DNA of 64,000 nt, from NCBI GenBank assembly GCA_030698375.1, contig JAUYLL010000125.1:62001-126000 (forward strand). Direction: 5' to 3'. The translations under genes and the position numbers were made by a program. The notes under the pieces are model-generated. The model was not told the DNA's origin. It did not search any database and saw only the letters and a program-made list of their open reading frames with translations. Of the stretch, positions 30,515 to 39,138 are shown piece after piece. This DNA is from Nocardioides sp. (lineage in GTDB: Bacteria > Actinomycetota > Actinomycetes > Propionibacteriales > Nocardioidaceae). Positions within the stretch are counted from its first letter, which is position 1, and the number at the start of each line of letters is the position of its first letter.

Positions 30515-31024
30515 TCAGAGGCGGTGCCGGACGGTGCCGGCGAACCAGTTGTTGGCCCAGATCGGCGCGCGGTGGACACGCTTGCCGCCGTACGGGGCGT
30601 GGATGATGAAGCGCTTGCCGGTCTTCTTGTTGCGACCGCCGTACACGCCCATGTGGTAGACGCTGCCGTTGTTGTGGAAGAAGACGAAGTCGCCGCGCTT
30701 CATCTGCTTGCGGGGGATGCGCTTGGCGAAGTTCGCCTGCTGGCGCGAGGTGCGCGGGATGTTGCGGAACCCTGCGCGCTTGAAGGCGAAGTAGGTCAGA
30801 CCGGAGCAGTCGAACCGGTCCGGACCGGCGGAGCCGTAGTTGTAGGGGTCGCCCTTCTGGTTGGCGGTGATCTTGACGGCCTTCTTCAGCTTGTCGGTGT
30901 TGGCCTCGGCGGCCGGTGCGGCGAACGAGCCGCTGCTGAAGATCAGCGCCGCGACGATGGCGAAGACCATGAGGATGCTGCGGCCCCGCGCGATGGGCAG
31001 GGCAGGCAGGACGGACGTAGGCAT
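30515..31024 (-). CDS. Secreted NlpC/P60 cell-wall endopeptidase
   Basis: A 169-residue exported hydrolase. A hydrophobic signal segment (ILMVFAIVAALIFSS) is followed by the NlpC/P60 domain: catalytic Cys73 in DRFDCSGLTYF, His124 in YHMGVYGG and a third polar residue, His142, in IIHAPY. It should cut peptide stems of peptidoglycan during growth. ATG at 31024 has AGAGGA upstream. The 5' leader holds a c-di-AMP riboswitch, so expression is expected to respond to c-di-AMP. Confidence 0.93.
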   Translation of the reverse strand: MPTSVLPALPIARGRSILMVFAIVAALIFSSGSFAAPAAEANTDKLKKAVKITANQKGDPYNYGSAGPDRFDCSGLTYFAFKRAGFRNIPRTSRQQANFAKRIPRKQMKRGDFVFFHNNGSVYHMGVYGGRNKKTGKRFIIHAPYGGKRVHRAPIWANNWFAGTVRHRL

Positions 31025-31038
31025 GAGTGTTCCTCTCC

Positions 31039-31213
31039 CACGCCTGTGAGGTGAGCTGTCGGGTTGGAGCTGGAAAGGTGCTCCGCCGCATGTCGCGGCT
31101 TCACCCCGAGTGGCCGGCTGGATACCGGTCACGTAGTGAGTTGGGTCCCCCACTCCTGCCCTGGTGTGTGTGGCTGACAGGGACCAGCATTCGGTCGGGC
31201 AGGACTCGGCGTG
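31039..31213 (-). promoter_or_regulatory. Cyclic di-AMP riboswitch (ydaO-yuaA class)
   Basis: Read on the minus strand, the leader contains the hallmark blocks of this aptamer in order: GGGGGACCCAAC, then CGGGGTGAAGCCGC with its GCGG partner, then CAACCCGACAGCTCACCTC and ACAGGCG. The outer stem is CACGCC pairing with GGCGTG. It ends 15 bases before the NlpC/P60 start. In actinobacteria this class is known to sit before cell-wall hydrolases and to turn them off when c-di-AMP is high. Boundaries are set by the outer stem and are approximate. Confidence 0.88.
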
Positions 31214-31414
31214 ACCGCGCTGGCTGTTGACTTGTGAGGCTCCGCTGGACGGGCCCCGGAGAGGCTAGACAGATCCCGCAGGGATACGAAAGCCCGTCGG
31301 ACACCTGTCCAGGTGGTCCCGATCACCCCGGGGCACCGGGCTGAGCGTGGATCGGCCCGCGAACCGCACCCCTGACGTGACACACCTCACGTCGCGCGGC
31401 ACCGCACGACCCGT

Positions 31415-32170
31415 TTAGAGGGTGCGCCCGCCGTCCACATAGAGGGTCTGCCCGGTGACGTACGACGCCTCGTCGCTGGCCAGGAACGTCACGGCTGCGG
31501 CGATGTCCTCGACCTGTCCGACGCGGCGCACGGGGTTCGCCTCGGCGTTCATCGCGCGGAACTCGTCGACGTCCATCTTCAGCCGGCGCGCGGTGTCGTC
31601 GGTCATCTCCGTGACGACGAACCCGGGGGCAACCGCGTTGGCGTTGACGCCGAAGGGGCCGAGCTCGATCGCCAGGGTGCGGGTGAAGCCCTGGATGCCC
31701 ATCTTGGCCGCGGAGTAGTTCGCCTGGCCGCGGGAGCCCAGCGCGGAGATGCTCGACAGGTTCACGACCTTGCCGTACTTCTGCTCGACGAAGTGCTTCT
31801 GGACGGCCTTCGTCATGAGGAAGGCACCCTTGAGGTGCACTCCCATGACGGCGTCCCAGTCGCCCTCGGTCATCTTGAACAGCAGGTTGTCGCGGGTGAT
31901 GCCGGCGTTGTTGACCAGCACGTGCACGCCGCCGAGCTCCTCGACCACGCGCTCCACCGCCGCGTCCACCGACGCGGCGTCGGAGACGTCGCACCCGATG
32001 CCGATCGCCTTCGTCGCGCCGAGGTCGGCGGCCGCCGCGGCTGCCTGGCCCTCGTCGAGGTCGAGCACCGCGACCGCGGCACCCTCCTCCGCGAACCGGC
32101 GGGCGGTGGCCGCCCCGATGCCACGGGCCGCGCCCGTCACGATCACTACACGTCCCTCGAATCGACTCAT
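31415..32170 (-). CDS. SDR-family 3-oxoacyl-ACP reductase (FabG-like)
   Basis: A 251-residue short-chain dehydrogenase with the cofactor motif TGAARGIGAAT, the LVNNAGITRD motif, the catalytic Ser in LSSISALGSRG, and Tyr-x3-Lys in NYSAAKMG. The end YVTGQTLYVDGGRTL is typical. It reduces 3-oxoacyl-ACP or -CoA with NADPH. It stands alone, so the true substrate is uncertain; FabG and PhaB-like roles are both possible. Confidence 0.87.
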   Translation of the reverse strand: MSRFEGRVVIVTGAARGIGAATARRFAEEGAAVAVLDLDEGQAAAAAADLGATKAIGIGCDVSDAASVDAAVERVVEELGGVHVLVNNAGITRDNLLFKMTEGDWDAVMGVHLKGAFLMTKAVQKHFVEQKYGKVVNLSSISALGSRGQANYSAAKMGIQGFTRTLAIELGPFGVNANAVAPGFVVTEMTDDTARRLKMDVDEFRAMNAEANPVRRVGQVEDIAAAVTFLASDEASYVTGQTLYVDGGRTL

Positions 32171-32244
32171 GAGGCGAACTGTAGCGACGTGCTCGGACGC
32201 GGCCCGTGGACCGCCGTCGTCCGGGACGGACCCGGAAGATCAGG

Positions 32245-32775
32245 TCAGGCGCGCACCTGCTGCGGCGTGCCGGCGTTGGCCACGCGGTTCTCGGCACCGA
32301 TCATCCAGGCCAGCTGCTCGAGACGCTCGAGGACCACGTGAAGGATGTCGGCGGTCGTCGGGTCCTCGGCGTCCACGTGGTCGTGGATCGCCCGGGCGGT
32401 GCCGGCGGTCGCGTAGAGCGCGGCGACGATGAGGTCCACGCACTCGGCGGTGTCGACCTCGGTGGCCGGGAAAGGCTCGAGGCTTGACTGCTCCGCGACG
32501 GTCGCGGCACGACCGTCGGGAATCACGTGGACCGCGCGCATCCGCTCGGCAACCTGGTCGGAGAACTCCCGGGCCGCGTCGACGACCTCGTCGAGGACCA
32601 GGTGCAGGTCGCGGAAGTTCTTGCCGACAACGTTCCAGTGGGCCTGCTTGCCCTGCAGGTGCAGGTCGATGAGGTCGACGTGCAGCCGCTGCAGGTGCAC
32701 GGCGTACTGCCGGGAGGCGGTGAAGGCCGGGATCGGCGCGGAGGTGGTGCTGGACTTCGTGGCCGTGGTGGTCAT
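32245..32775 (-). CDS. dps: Dps family DNA-binding ferritin-like protein
   Basis: A 176-residue Dps. The ferroxidase ligands lie in LHLQGKQAHWNVVGKNFRDLH (His) and LDEVVDAAREFSDQVAERM (Asp and Glu from the neighbouring subunit). An N-terminal 16-residue Thr/Ser/Lys tail could touch DNA. It stores iron and protects DNA from peroxide. Single gene; its leader includes the A/T-rich CTTTTCTGGATT stretch, which may hold its promoter. Confidence 0.93.
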   Translation of the reverse strand: MTTTATKSSTTSAPIPAFTASRQYAVHLQRLHVDLIDLHLQGKQAHWNVVGKNFRDLHLVLDEVVDAAREFSDQVAERMRAVHVIPDGRAATVAEQSSLEPFPATEVDTAECVDLIVAALYATAGTARAIHDHVDAEDPTTADILHVVLERLEQLAWMIGAENRVANAGTPQQVRA

Positions 32776-32851
32776 CGAGACATCACTCCTTCGGTGTCGA
32801 TGACAGCCTACCCGCTCTTTCTGGACTCAATCCAGAAAAGGAAGCCTTGCC

Positions 32852-33271
32852 TCACCCCTCCGACAGCGCCCGGCGCAGCCGCGCGGCATGCTGCTCGGCC
32901 TCGCCCTCGGCGTACTTCGTGCGGGGCCAGAAGAATCCCCGCAGGCCGTCGCCCTTCGTGCGGGGGACCACGTGCAGGTGCAGGTGCGGCACCGACTGGC
33001 TGACGGTGTTGTTGATCGCCACGAAGGACCCCTGGGCTCCGAGCCCCTCGACCACAGCGCTCGCGAGCCGCTGGCCGGCCTCGAGGAACGGGTCGCGCAG
33101 GCGCGCAGGGAGCTCCGGAAGGGTCATCACGTGCTCGCGCGGCACCAGCAGCACGTGGCCGCGGAAGACGGGGCGGACGTCGAGGAAGGCCACGACGTCC
33201 GGCTCGTCGAGCACCACCTGAGCCGCCTCCTCCCCCGCGACGATGCGGCAGAAGAGGCAGGGCTGGTCCAT
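32852..33271 (-). CDS. HIT family nucleotide hydrolase/transferase
   Basis: A 139-residue histidine-triad protein. CLFCRIVAGEEAA at the N-terminus and the active-site triad VPHLHLHVVPR are present. HIT proteins cleave nucleotide phosphoramidates or dinucleoside polyphosphates. ATG at 33271 was chosen; the long ORF upstream is a shadow of the divergent cyclase-like gene. Confidence 0.93.
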   Translation of the reverse strand: MDQPCLFCRIVAGEEAAQVVLDEPDVVAFLDVRPVFRGHVLLVPREHVMTLPELPARLRDPFLEAGQRLASAVVEGLGAQGSFVAINNTVSQSVPHLHLHVVPRTKGDGLRGFFWPRTKYAEGEAEQHAARLRRALSEG

Positions 33272-33316
33272 GGCCGGAGTCTGGCAGAGCGGCCGGGCCC
33301 GCACTACGCTGCCGAG

Positions 33317-34294
33317 ATGCCGGGGACCGACCTCACCGACTGGCTGCTCGACACCGACCCCGCCCTGCGGTGGCAGGTCGAGCGCGACCTCGTCGGGGCT
33401 CCCGCCGAGGTGTGGTCCGCGACGCGGGACCGGGTGGCGACCGAGGGCTACGGAGCACGGCTGCTCGCCCTGCAGGACGCCGATGGCCAGTGGGCGGGCG
33501 GCGCGTTCTTCCCCGCCGACTTCGACCCCGAGAGCCCCGAGGCGCAGGAGGGCCAGCCCTGGACAGCCACCACCTGGAGCCTGAGCTCGCTGCGTGAGTG
33601 GGGCGTCGACGCGCGCGTCCTCGCCGACACCGCCGAGAGGCTCGAGCAGCACTGCCGCTGGGAGTACGACGACCTGCCGTACTGGGGCGGGGAGGTCGAC
33701 GTCTGCATCAACTCCTGGACGCTGTCGAACGGGTTGTGGCTCGGGGCGGACGTCGACAGTCTCGTCGACTGGTTCCTCGACCACCGGCTGGCCGACGGCG
33801 GCTGGAACTGCGAGTGGATCGAGGGGTCGACCCGGTCGTCGTTCCACTCGACGCTGAACGCCCTGCGGGGCCTTCTCGACTACCAGCTCGCGACCGGGGA
33901 CGCCGAGCGGGTGCTCGAGGCCCGCCGCTGCGGGGAGGAGTACCTGCTGGCGCGCAACCTGCACCGGCGGCTCTCGACCGGGCAGACCGTCGCCGAGTGG
34001 GCGGTGCGCTTCGCCTACCCGTTCCGTTGGTCCTACAACGTTCTCAACGCCCTCGACTACTTCCGTGCCGCTGCGCTGGCCGGCGGGAGCCCACCCGACC
34101 CGCGGCTGGGCGAGGGAGTCGCCATCCTCCGCGAGCAGCGCCAGCCGGACGGCACCTGGATCCAGGCCCGGCGTCATCCGGGCCGCGTCTGGTTCCCGGT
34201 GGACGTCGACGCCGGCGAGCCCTCGCCCTGGCTGACCTTCACCGCGTTGCGCGTGCTCTCCTGGTGGGACGCGCGCCAGGCGGTGGGCCGCTGA
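33317..34294 (+). CDS. Prenyltransferase/squalene-cyclase-like alpha-toroid protein
   Basis: A 325-residue helical protein with repeated QW-like turns (LLALQDADGQWAGG, ADGGWNCEW, REQRQPDGTWIQ), the mark of the alpha/alpha-toroid fold of squalene cyclases. The DxDD catalytic acid motif of cyclases is absent, and the size is only half of a cyclase. It is more likely a binding or unknown-enzyme protein of this fold. The ATG at 33317 starts MPGTDLTDWLLDTDP. Divergent from HIT by 45 bases. Confidence 0.75.
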   Translation: MPGTDLTDWLLDTDPALRWQVERDLVGAPAEVWSATRDRVATEGYGARLLALQDADGQWAGGAFFPADFDPESPEAQEGQPWTATTWSLSSLREWGVDARVLADTAERLEQHCRWEYDDLPYWGGEVDVCINSWTLSNGLWLGADVDSLVDWFLDHRLADGGWNCEWIEGSTRSSFHSTLNALRGLLDYQLATGDAERVLEARRCGEEYLLARNLHRRLSTGQTVAEWAVRFAYPFRWSYNVLNALDYFRAAALAGGSPPDPRLGEGVAILREQRQPDGTWIQARRHPGRVWFPVDVDAGEPSPWLTFTALRVLSWWDARQAVGR

Positions 34295-34323
34295 CACCAC
34301 GACACCTGCGTAGGGTCCCCCTT

Positions 34324-35643
34324 GTGACCCCCGACGACGCATCGAACTGGCTGGCCGGGCTCGAGAGCGGTCTGGACCAGCTCGTCCACGCGTCCCACGT
34401 CGCATCACCCGACGAGCTCCCCCATCTGGTGTCCGAGGCGGCCCGGCTGTTCGGTGGCGAGGACGTCACGATCTACCTCGCTGACCTGCAGCAGCGAGTC
34501 CTGGTCCCGTTTCGACGTACCGGCGGGCCCGACCCCGACGACGAGTTCCCCGCCCTCGGGATCGACGCCACCCTCGCTGGCCGCGCGTACCAGCTCATGC
34601 AGTGGCTCACCCAGGCCGGGACCAGCGACGGCGACTCCGACAGCGTCCGGCTATGGGTGCCGCTCATCGACGGCACCGAGCGCCTGGGCGTGCTCGGCCT
34701 GACCCTCGCCGACGCGGCGCTCGACGACGAGACCGGCGTCGCGCCACTGCGCCGGTTCGTCTCGGTGGTCGCCGAGTTGGTGATGTCGAAGACGATGTAC
34801 GGCGACAGCATCGTGCGGGCGCGGCGTACGAGCCCGATGGCGCTTGCTGGTGAGATCCAGTGGTCGCTGCTCCCGCCGCTGACGTTCGCGAACCGTTCGG
34901 TCACCATCGCCGGCGCCCTGGAGCCGGCCTACGAGGTCGCCGGCGACTCCCTCGACTACGCGGTGGACACCGGCACCGCGCAGTTCGCGGTCTTCGACGG
35001 CATGGGCCACAGCATCGTGAGCGCCCAGCTCATCAGCCTCGTGGTCGCCGCCTACCGCAACGCCCGCCGCGGCGGTCAGTCCCTGTCCGAGACCGCGGCC
35101 CACATCGAGTCAGCGGTGAACGAGGTCTTCCGCGTCGAGTCCTTCGCCACCGGGCTGCTGTGCGAGCTGGACACCATCCGCGGGATCTTCACCTGGATCA
35201 GCGCAGGCCACCACGAGCCCCTGCTGCTCCGCGAGGGCCGCCTCGTCCGCCCCCTGGAGGTCGAGCCGCTGCTCCCGCTGGGGCTCAACCACGACCTGGG
35301 GCGGACCCACGCCCCCGTGGTCGGGCTCGAGCAACTGCAGCCCGGCGACATGCTGCTTCTCTACACCGACGGCGTGATCGAGGCACGCTCGCCCGACGGC
35401 GACTTCTTCGGCCAGCAGCGCCTGGTCGACCTGGTGGTGCGCAACCTCGCCACCGGGCTTCCGGCGCCGGAGACGATGCGGCGCGTCACCCACGCGCTGC
35501 TCGAGCACCAGGCGGCCGACCTCGATGACGACGCCACGCTGCTCCTCGTCGAGTGGCACGGCCCCCCGGGCGCGGACGACACGCCGCCGCCCCTCTCGAA
35601 GACCGGGGAGCGCGCCCTGCACCTCGGGCGTCCTGCGCTCTGA
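34324..35643 (+). CDS. PP2C-type SpoIIE phosphatase with N-terminal GAF-like domain
   Basis: A 439-residue protein starting at GTG. Residues about 20-165 form a GAF-like sensor; residues about 185-420 are a SpoIIE PP2C phosphatase with DSLDYAVD, FDGMGHSIVSAQL (metal Asp-Gly-Met-Gly-His), WISAGHHEPLLLR and LLLYTDGVIEAR. It should dephosphorylate anti-anti-sigma proteins in SigB/F-type partner switching. No anti-sigma partner lies beside it, so it may act on the SigB/F-type sigma factor at 59.7-60.6 kb or elsewhere. Confidence 0.88.
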   Translation: MTPDDASNWLAGLESGLDQLVHASHVASPDELPHLVSEAARLFGGEDVTIYLADLQQRVLVPFRRTGGPDPDDEFPALGIDATLAGRAYQLMQWLTQAGTSDGDSDSVRLWVPLIDGTERLGVLGLTLADAALDDETGVAPLRRFVSVVAELVMSKTMYGDSIVRARRTSPMALAGEIQWSLLPPLTFANRSVTIAGALEPAYEVAGDSLDYAVDTGTAQFAVFDGMGHSIVSAQLISLVVAAYRNARRGGQSLSETAAHIESAVNEVFRVESFATGLLCELDTIRGIFTWISAGHHEPLLLREGRLVRPLEVEPLLPLGLNHDLGRTHAPVVGLEQLQPGDMLLLYTDGVIEARSPDGDFFGQQRLVDLVVRNLATGLPAPETMRRVTHALLEHQAADLDDDATLLLVEWHGPPGADDTPPPLSKTGERALHLGRPAL

Positions 35644-35689
35644 CCCCAGCTCTCAGGATCGCGCAGCGACCTGGGCGGAGAGACAGGCG

Positions 35690-35717
35690 TGGCCTCCCCG
35701 AAGGATCGGGGAGGCCA
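35690..35717. terminator. Bidirectional hairpin terminator
   Basis: TGGCCTCCCCGA pairs perfectly with TCGGGGAGGCCA around an AGGA tetraloop. It lies between the convergent SpoIIE phosphatase and secreted-protein genes and can serve both. Confidence 0.75.
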
Positions 35718-35745
35718 CCGCGAGTGATCCTTCAGAGAATCCCGG

Positions 35746-36411
35746 TCAGGCGACCAGCGGGTCGGCGTCCGCGACAGTCTCGTCGCCGTCGCCCGTGCCG
35801 TCGCCCGTGTCGTCGCCTGTGTCGCTCTCCTGAGCGGCGAGCACCATCGCCTCCACGATCTCCTTGGCCGCCGAGAGGTCGGCGCGCGCCGACCTGATCT
35901 CGGACCTGGGGCTGAGCGCGGTCACCGCGATGGCCTGCTCGACCGCGGACGCCACGAGGGCATCGACCTCGGCATTGCCGCCGAGCGCGTTCGACTCCTT
36001 CTGGACCTGAGCGGCCTGACGGAGCACGTTCACGACGAGGATGTACTTCACGGCTCGGTACTGCTTGACCTCTGCAGCCGTGGTCGCTGCGGCGACCGCG
36101 GCGCGGTCGGTCCTGACGTTGTCGATGAGGGCGCTCTTGGTGTCGCGGCCGCCGATCACGGCGAGACGGGAGACGCGGGTCTCCTTGATCGCGCGAACGA
36201 GCGCACGGTCGGTGCGCTTGACCAGGCGGTCGAACCGACGCTGGGCCCTAATCTCCTGCTTCTCGGCAGCCTTGCCCTTGTTGACCTGGGCGACGCCCGG
36301 GCCCCTGTCCGGGGCGGCGTTGACGACGGGGGCGCTGATACCGAACGCGACCGTCGCGGTGAGGGTCGCAGCGAGCAGACGGGCGGCGCGACTGGTGGTG
36401 GTGCGGTGCAT
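35746..36411 (-). CDS. Secreted helical protein of unknown function
   Basis: A 221-residue exported protein. A signal peptide ends at VVNAAPDRG near residue 33. The mature part is helical and charged, with many Ala and Lys/Arg (KAAEKQEIRAQRRFDRLVK). The last 25 residues are an acidic Gly-Asp-Thr run (DTGDDTGDGTGDGDE) that could bind calcium or act as a flexible tail. AAGGGA lies nine bases before the ATG. I do not recognise the family. Confidence 0.7.
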   Translation of the reverse strand: MHRTTTSRAARLLAATLTATVAFGISAPVVNAAPDRGPGVAQVNKGKAAEKQEIRAQRRFDRLVKRTDRALVRAIKETRVSRLAVIGGRDTKSALIDNVRTDRAAVAAATTAAEVKQYRAVKYILVVNVLRQAAQVQKESNALGGNAEVDALVASAVEQAIAVTALSPRSEIRSARADLSAAKEIVEAMVLAAQESDTGDDTGDGTGDGDETVADADPLVA

Positions 36412-36537
36412 GGAGTGGCTCCCTTGACGCGGAGGTGTGGCGCTTCGGCCACCCCAGAGCGGTGTGACCTCTTGAAGAATCGGCATCACCAGGAAGCACC
36501 CTGAGCAGTTTCGAAAGCGACTTTTCCGGCACCCGGG

Positions 36538-36786
36538 GTGATAGCGCCGACCTGGCTGGCTGCCGCCGGCCTGACCGGATTCTCGGCGGCGCTCATGCGT
36601 GTCTATCTCAAGACCCCGGGCCTGATCCAAGATGACGAAATCCACCCCGCTCCGGCAGGAATCGGCATAGCCCGCGACATCTTCATGCTCGGCAGCCGAT
36701 TGGGACTGCTCATCGATGAACTCACCGACCGACCGAGAACACGGATGCGTCAGGGATTCGTGGAGAAGGCATTGATAAAGCGCTGA
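36538..36786 (+). CDS. Doubtful small ORF in the 474-base gap 36412-36885
   Basis: The gap holds no gene I can name. This ORF would encode 82 residues (MIAPTWLAAAGLTGFSA at the start) from GTG with no good ribosome site. Third-position GC is near 70 percent, well below neighbours, and no domain is recognised. It could be real or a remnant of a decayed gene. The rest of the gap should contain the promoter of the secreted protein gene. Confidence 0.2.
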   Translation: MIAPTWLAAAGLTGFSAALMRVYLKTPGLIQDDEIHPAPAGIGIARDIFMLGSRLGLLIDELTDRPRTRMRQGFVEKALIKR

Positions 36787-36885
36787 CACCCAACCGCTGC
36801 CGCGCCGTACAGGAACACCCCGACCGACCAAGACATGATTGTGTCCAGTCCATGACGCCACCGGCGGCATCGAGGGTGTCTCTCA

Positions 36886-37140
36886 CTCGAACTCAACTTG
36901 CTCGCCCTTCGTCAGGCCCTTGTACTTCGAGACCAGGTAGGACTGCTGTCCCTCCGGCGACGGCGGCGCCTCGGTACGGATCATCGCGGACGACATCGCC
37001 GGCGCAAGCGGCCCGGTTCGATATACACGCCGATGGTCATGCTGCAAGCGATCGTGAGCCCGGGCGGGACTGGTGCTGCCGTGGCAGGCCGACTCAACGC
37101 GTTGGTCTATGTTCTCGCCGGCCGCGGAAGCGTCGGCGCG
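36886..37140 (+). pseudogene. Pirin-family remnant, frameshifted and truncated
   Basis: Three frame pieces read in order match pirin: LRDQVGLLS in frame 1, then SGDGGASVRIIADDIAGASG in frame 2, then YTPMVMLQAIVSPGG and NALVYVLAGRGSVGAEQRPL back in frame 1. At least two indels are needed to join them. The conserved N-terminal metal-binding pirin half is missing, and the end diverges after RPLQ. No intact start is visible. It lies in a run of broken genes. Confidence 0.7.
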
Positions 37141-37239
37141 GAGCAGCGACCACTGCAGCTGGTCCACGAGCTAACTGGCGACCTTCTTGGCCACGGCCGA
37201 TCCTCCCGATGCGCGCACTGATCCCTCGAGTATGCCGTG

Positions 37240-37697
37240 CGGCTAGCCCAAGGTCGCGAGCGATTCCGGAGTCAGCGCGGTGGGTACGGAGCGCGACCTC
37301 GGCCAGCGCGCGTGCGTCCGCGTTCGGCGGATCGCGTAGATGGGGGATCGCGGTGGTGCGAGTTCCCGCCGCACTCGCTGCGCAACCCGTTGCTGGAGTC
37401 CTCCACCGCGACGCATTGGCGGGTGCTGACGTCGAGCCCTGGGGGCACTGCCACGTCGACGTCAGACGGCGGACTCCCGTGCTCCACCTGTTCGGCGGAC
37501 ATCGTCACCCGGATGAACGGCTCGATCTCGGCGCTGTCGAGCACCGCATCGGTCAGGACGGGTTGCGAAGATGGCCAGCCCGAGCGGCCAGCGTTCTGGC
37601 GCTCGATGACGACCGAGGCGACATCGATGGGAGGCAGACCGACGCCGAGGTCTTCACTGATAAACCTCACCCATTCCCGAGTGCTCATGCCCATCAA
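37240..37697 (-). pseudogene. HAD-superfamily subfamily IA phosphatase remnant
   Basis: The minus strand reads MGMSTREWVRFISEDLGVG (cap region), then DAVLDSAEIEPFIRVTMSAE and QCVAVEDSSNGLRS, which are HAD motifs II to III. It then jumps frame to TTAIPHLRDPPNADARALAE, the normal C-terminus of these phosphatases. The N-terminal DxD nucleophile motif is gone, and the stop codon of the last piece is lost. The listed ORF 37272-37697 covers only the first frame. Confidence 0.75.
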
Positions 37698-37778
37698 GCA
37701 ACGTATTCGTCGCGGACGTTGCGGGCGGCCACCGCAGGCGATCCGGTGGCCGGCGGCTCGTGGCCCCCTCCTCGAAGG

Positions 37779-38108
37779 TCATGCCCGCGCTTCCTCCACC
37801 ACCTCAAAGAACGCCGGCTCGGGGCGGCCCTCAATCAGCGGCTCCACCTCGCCCCACATCGTCTCCCTATCAGGGGAGGTGTGCATCGCCATGAACGTCG
37901 ACTTGCTCTCGTGCTCCACGACCGCCGCGTAACTGACGTCCGCGGCACGCAGCAGCCGCCGCGATACAAAGCCGGGAAACTCCCGGTAGGCGTCGTTGGA
38001 GCGTTGGAACCAGTCGAGGAACGCGTCCTCCTGTCCGTCCCAGACGGGTGGGAATCGGACCAGGTCGTCACCGGGCCGCTGGTCGTGCTCCGGCGCGCCG
38101 CTGCCCGC
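37779..38108 (-). pseudogene. Antibiotic-biosynthesis-monooxygenase (ABM) domain fragment without a start
   Basis: An open minus frame of 109 codons reads DLVRFPPVWDGQEDAFLDWF, FPGFVSRRLLRAADVSYAAV, EHESKSTFMAMHTSPDR and ends EPAFFEVVEEARA before TGA. This matches dimeric ABM-fold proteins. An in-frame TGA at 38109-38111 lies upstream and there is no ATG or GTG before the domain, so the ORF track missed it. Either the N-terminus was lost or a CTG/other start is used. Confidence 0.6.
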
Positions 38109-38171
38109 TCAGCCCTGACGTGATCAGCCGAAGCGGGGGTCTCGCGAGAGGTCTGCGGTGGGGCCCGAGCG

Positions 38172-39134
38172 CTAGCCATCCGGCCTACCCTTGGGGCTTG
38201 GGCAGGTGGTGCCGCCCGGGTGAACCCCTGCATCGTAAACGAACCGCAGCAGCGACAGCTTGCCTTCCTGGATCGACCCGAAGTCGGCGTGATCCGCCTC
38301 AGGCAGCACCAGGAGAGTGCTCCGATCGGGGATCCGAGCGTGGAGACGCTCGGCATCGGCGAGGGGGATGGTGCTGTCGAGGGCGCCGTGGACCAGCAGG
38401 ACCGGCGCGGTCGATCGGCCGATCGTGTACAGGGGCGAGAACTCGGCGAACCGATGTCCGATGATGTGCTCGACGTACCTCAACGCGAGCCAGACCGCTG
38501 GGCCGGGAAGCCTGGCTCGCAGACGTTCGGCCATGAACTCCCGTGGTGCTGCCATCGACGAGATTGAGATAACTCCTGCGATCGCGTGATCGTCGGCTGC
38601 CACGAAGAGTGCAGCCCCGGCTCCAACCGAGTGGCCCACCAGCACGATGCGGTCAGGGTCGATCCCCGGCTGGCGACGCAGCCAGCCCAGCGCCGTGCGG
38701 AGGTCCTCGGCGAAAGTAGGCATGGTGGCGACACCGACATCACCGCTGCGGCCATGGGCACGGGCATCGAGCAGGAGCACGCGCAGGCCGGCATCCAGCA
38801 GGGGCTGCGAGAGCGGAACCATGTCGGCGGCGCTGGCCCCCCATCCGTGGATGACCAGCGCGACCGGGCCCGGGCGGCCGCTCTCTCGCGCGGCGACGGG
38901 TTCGCGCAGCCAGCCGCGCAGGATGGCGCCGGGCTCGGTGACGATTCGCACATCGGCCGCATCGGAGGGCACTCGTGCCGCCTCGAACACCCGACGGACC
39001 GGGCGACCGAAGCGTCGGGTCAGCGCCCCCCTGATCACCCTCGCGAACACCCAGAGAACACCGGTTCCGCCCGCGGCCCACGCGGCCGCCCTCAGCGGCA
39101 CGGTTTCGGGGATTGAGCCAGCCAGGGGTCCCAT
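38172..39134 (-). CDS. Alpha/beta hydrolase, membrane-anchored
   Basis: A 320-residue serine hydrolase. After an N-terminal hydrophobic stretch (AAAWAAGGTGVLWVFARVI) comes the fold: LVIHGWGASAADMV (oxyanion hole), LDARAHGRSG, nucleophile VGHSVGAGAAL, catalytic Asp in VHGALDSTIPL and His in EADHADF. ATG at 39134 lies four bases after the hemerythrin-like stop and is preferred over 39185, which would overlap that gene by 47 bases. The two form an operon. Confidence 0.85.
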   Translation of the reverse strand: MGPLAGSIPETVPLRAAAWAAGGTGVLWVFARVIRGALTRRFGRPVRRVFEAARVPSDAADVRIVTEPGAILRGWLREPVAARESGRPGPVALVIHGWGASAADMVPLSQPLLDAGLRVLLLDARAHGRSGDVGVATMPTFAEDLRTALGWLRRQPGIDPDRIVLVGHSVGAGAALFVAADDHAIAGVISISSMAAPREFMAERLRARLPGPAVWLALRYVEHIIGHRFAEFSPLYTIGRSTAPVLLVHGALDSTIPLADAERLHARIPDRSTLLVLPEADHADFGSIQEGKLSLLRFVYDAGVHPGGTTCPSPKGRPDG

Positions 39135-39138
39135 GTCG

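Noticed and set aside
33317-34294. Calling the alpha-toroid protein a terpene cyclase
   Set aside because: It lacks the DxDD acid motif and is about half the length of a squalene-hopene cyclase, so only the fold can be claimed.
37237-38123. Plus-strand ORFs across 36852-38123 as real genes
   Set aside because: Their products show no domain, and the opposite strand contains recognisable HAD and ABM fragments, so these are shadows.
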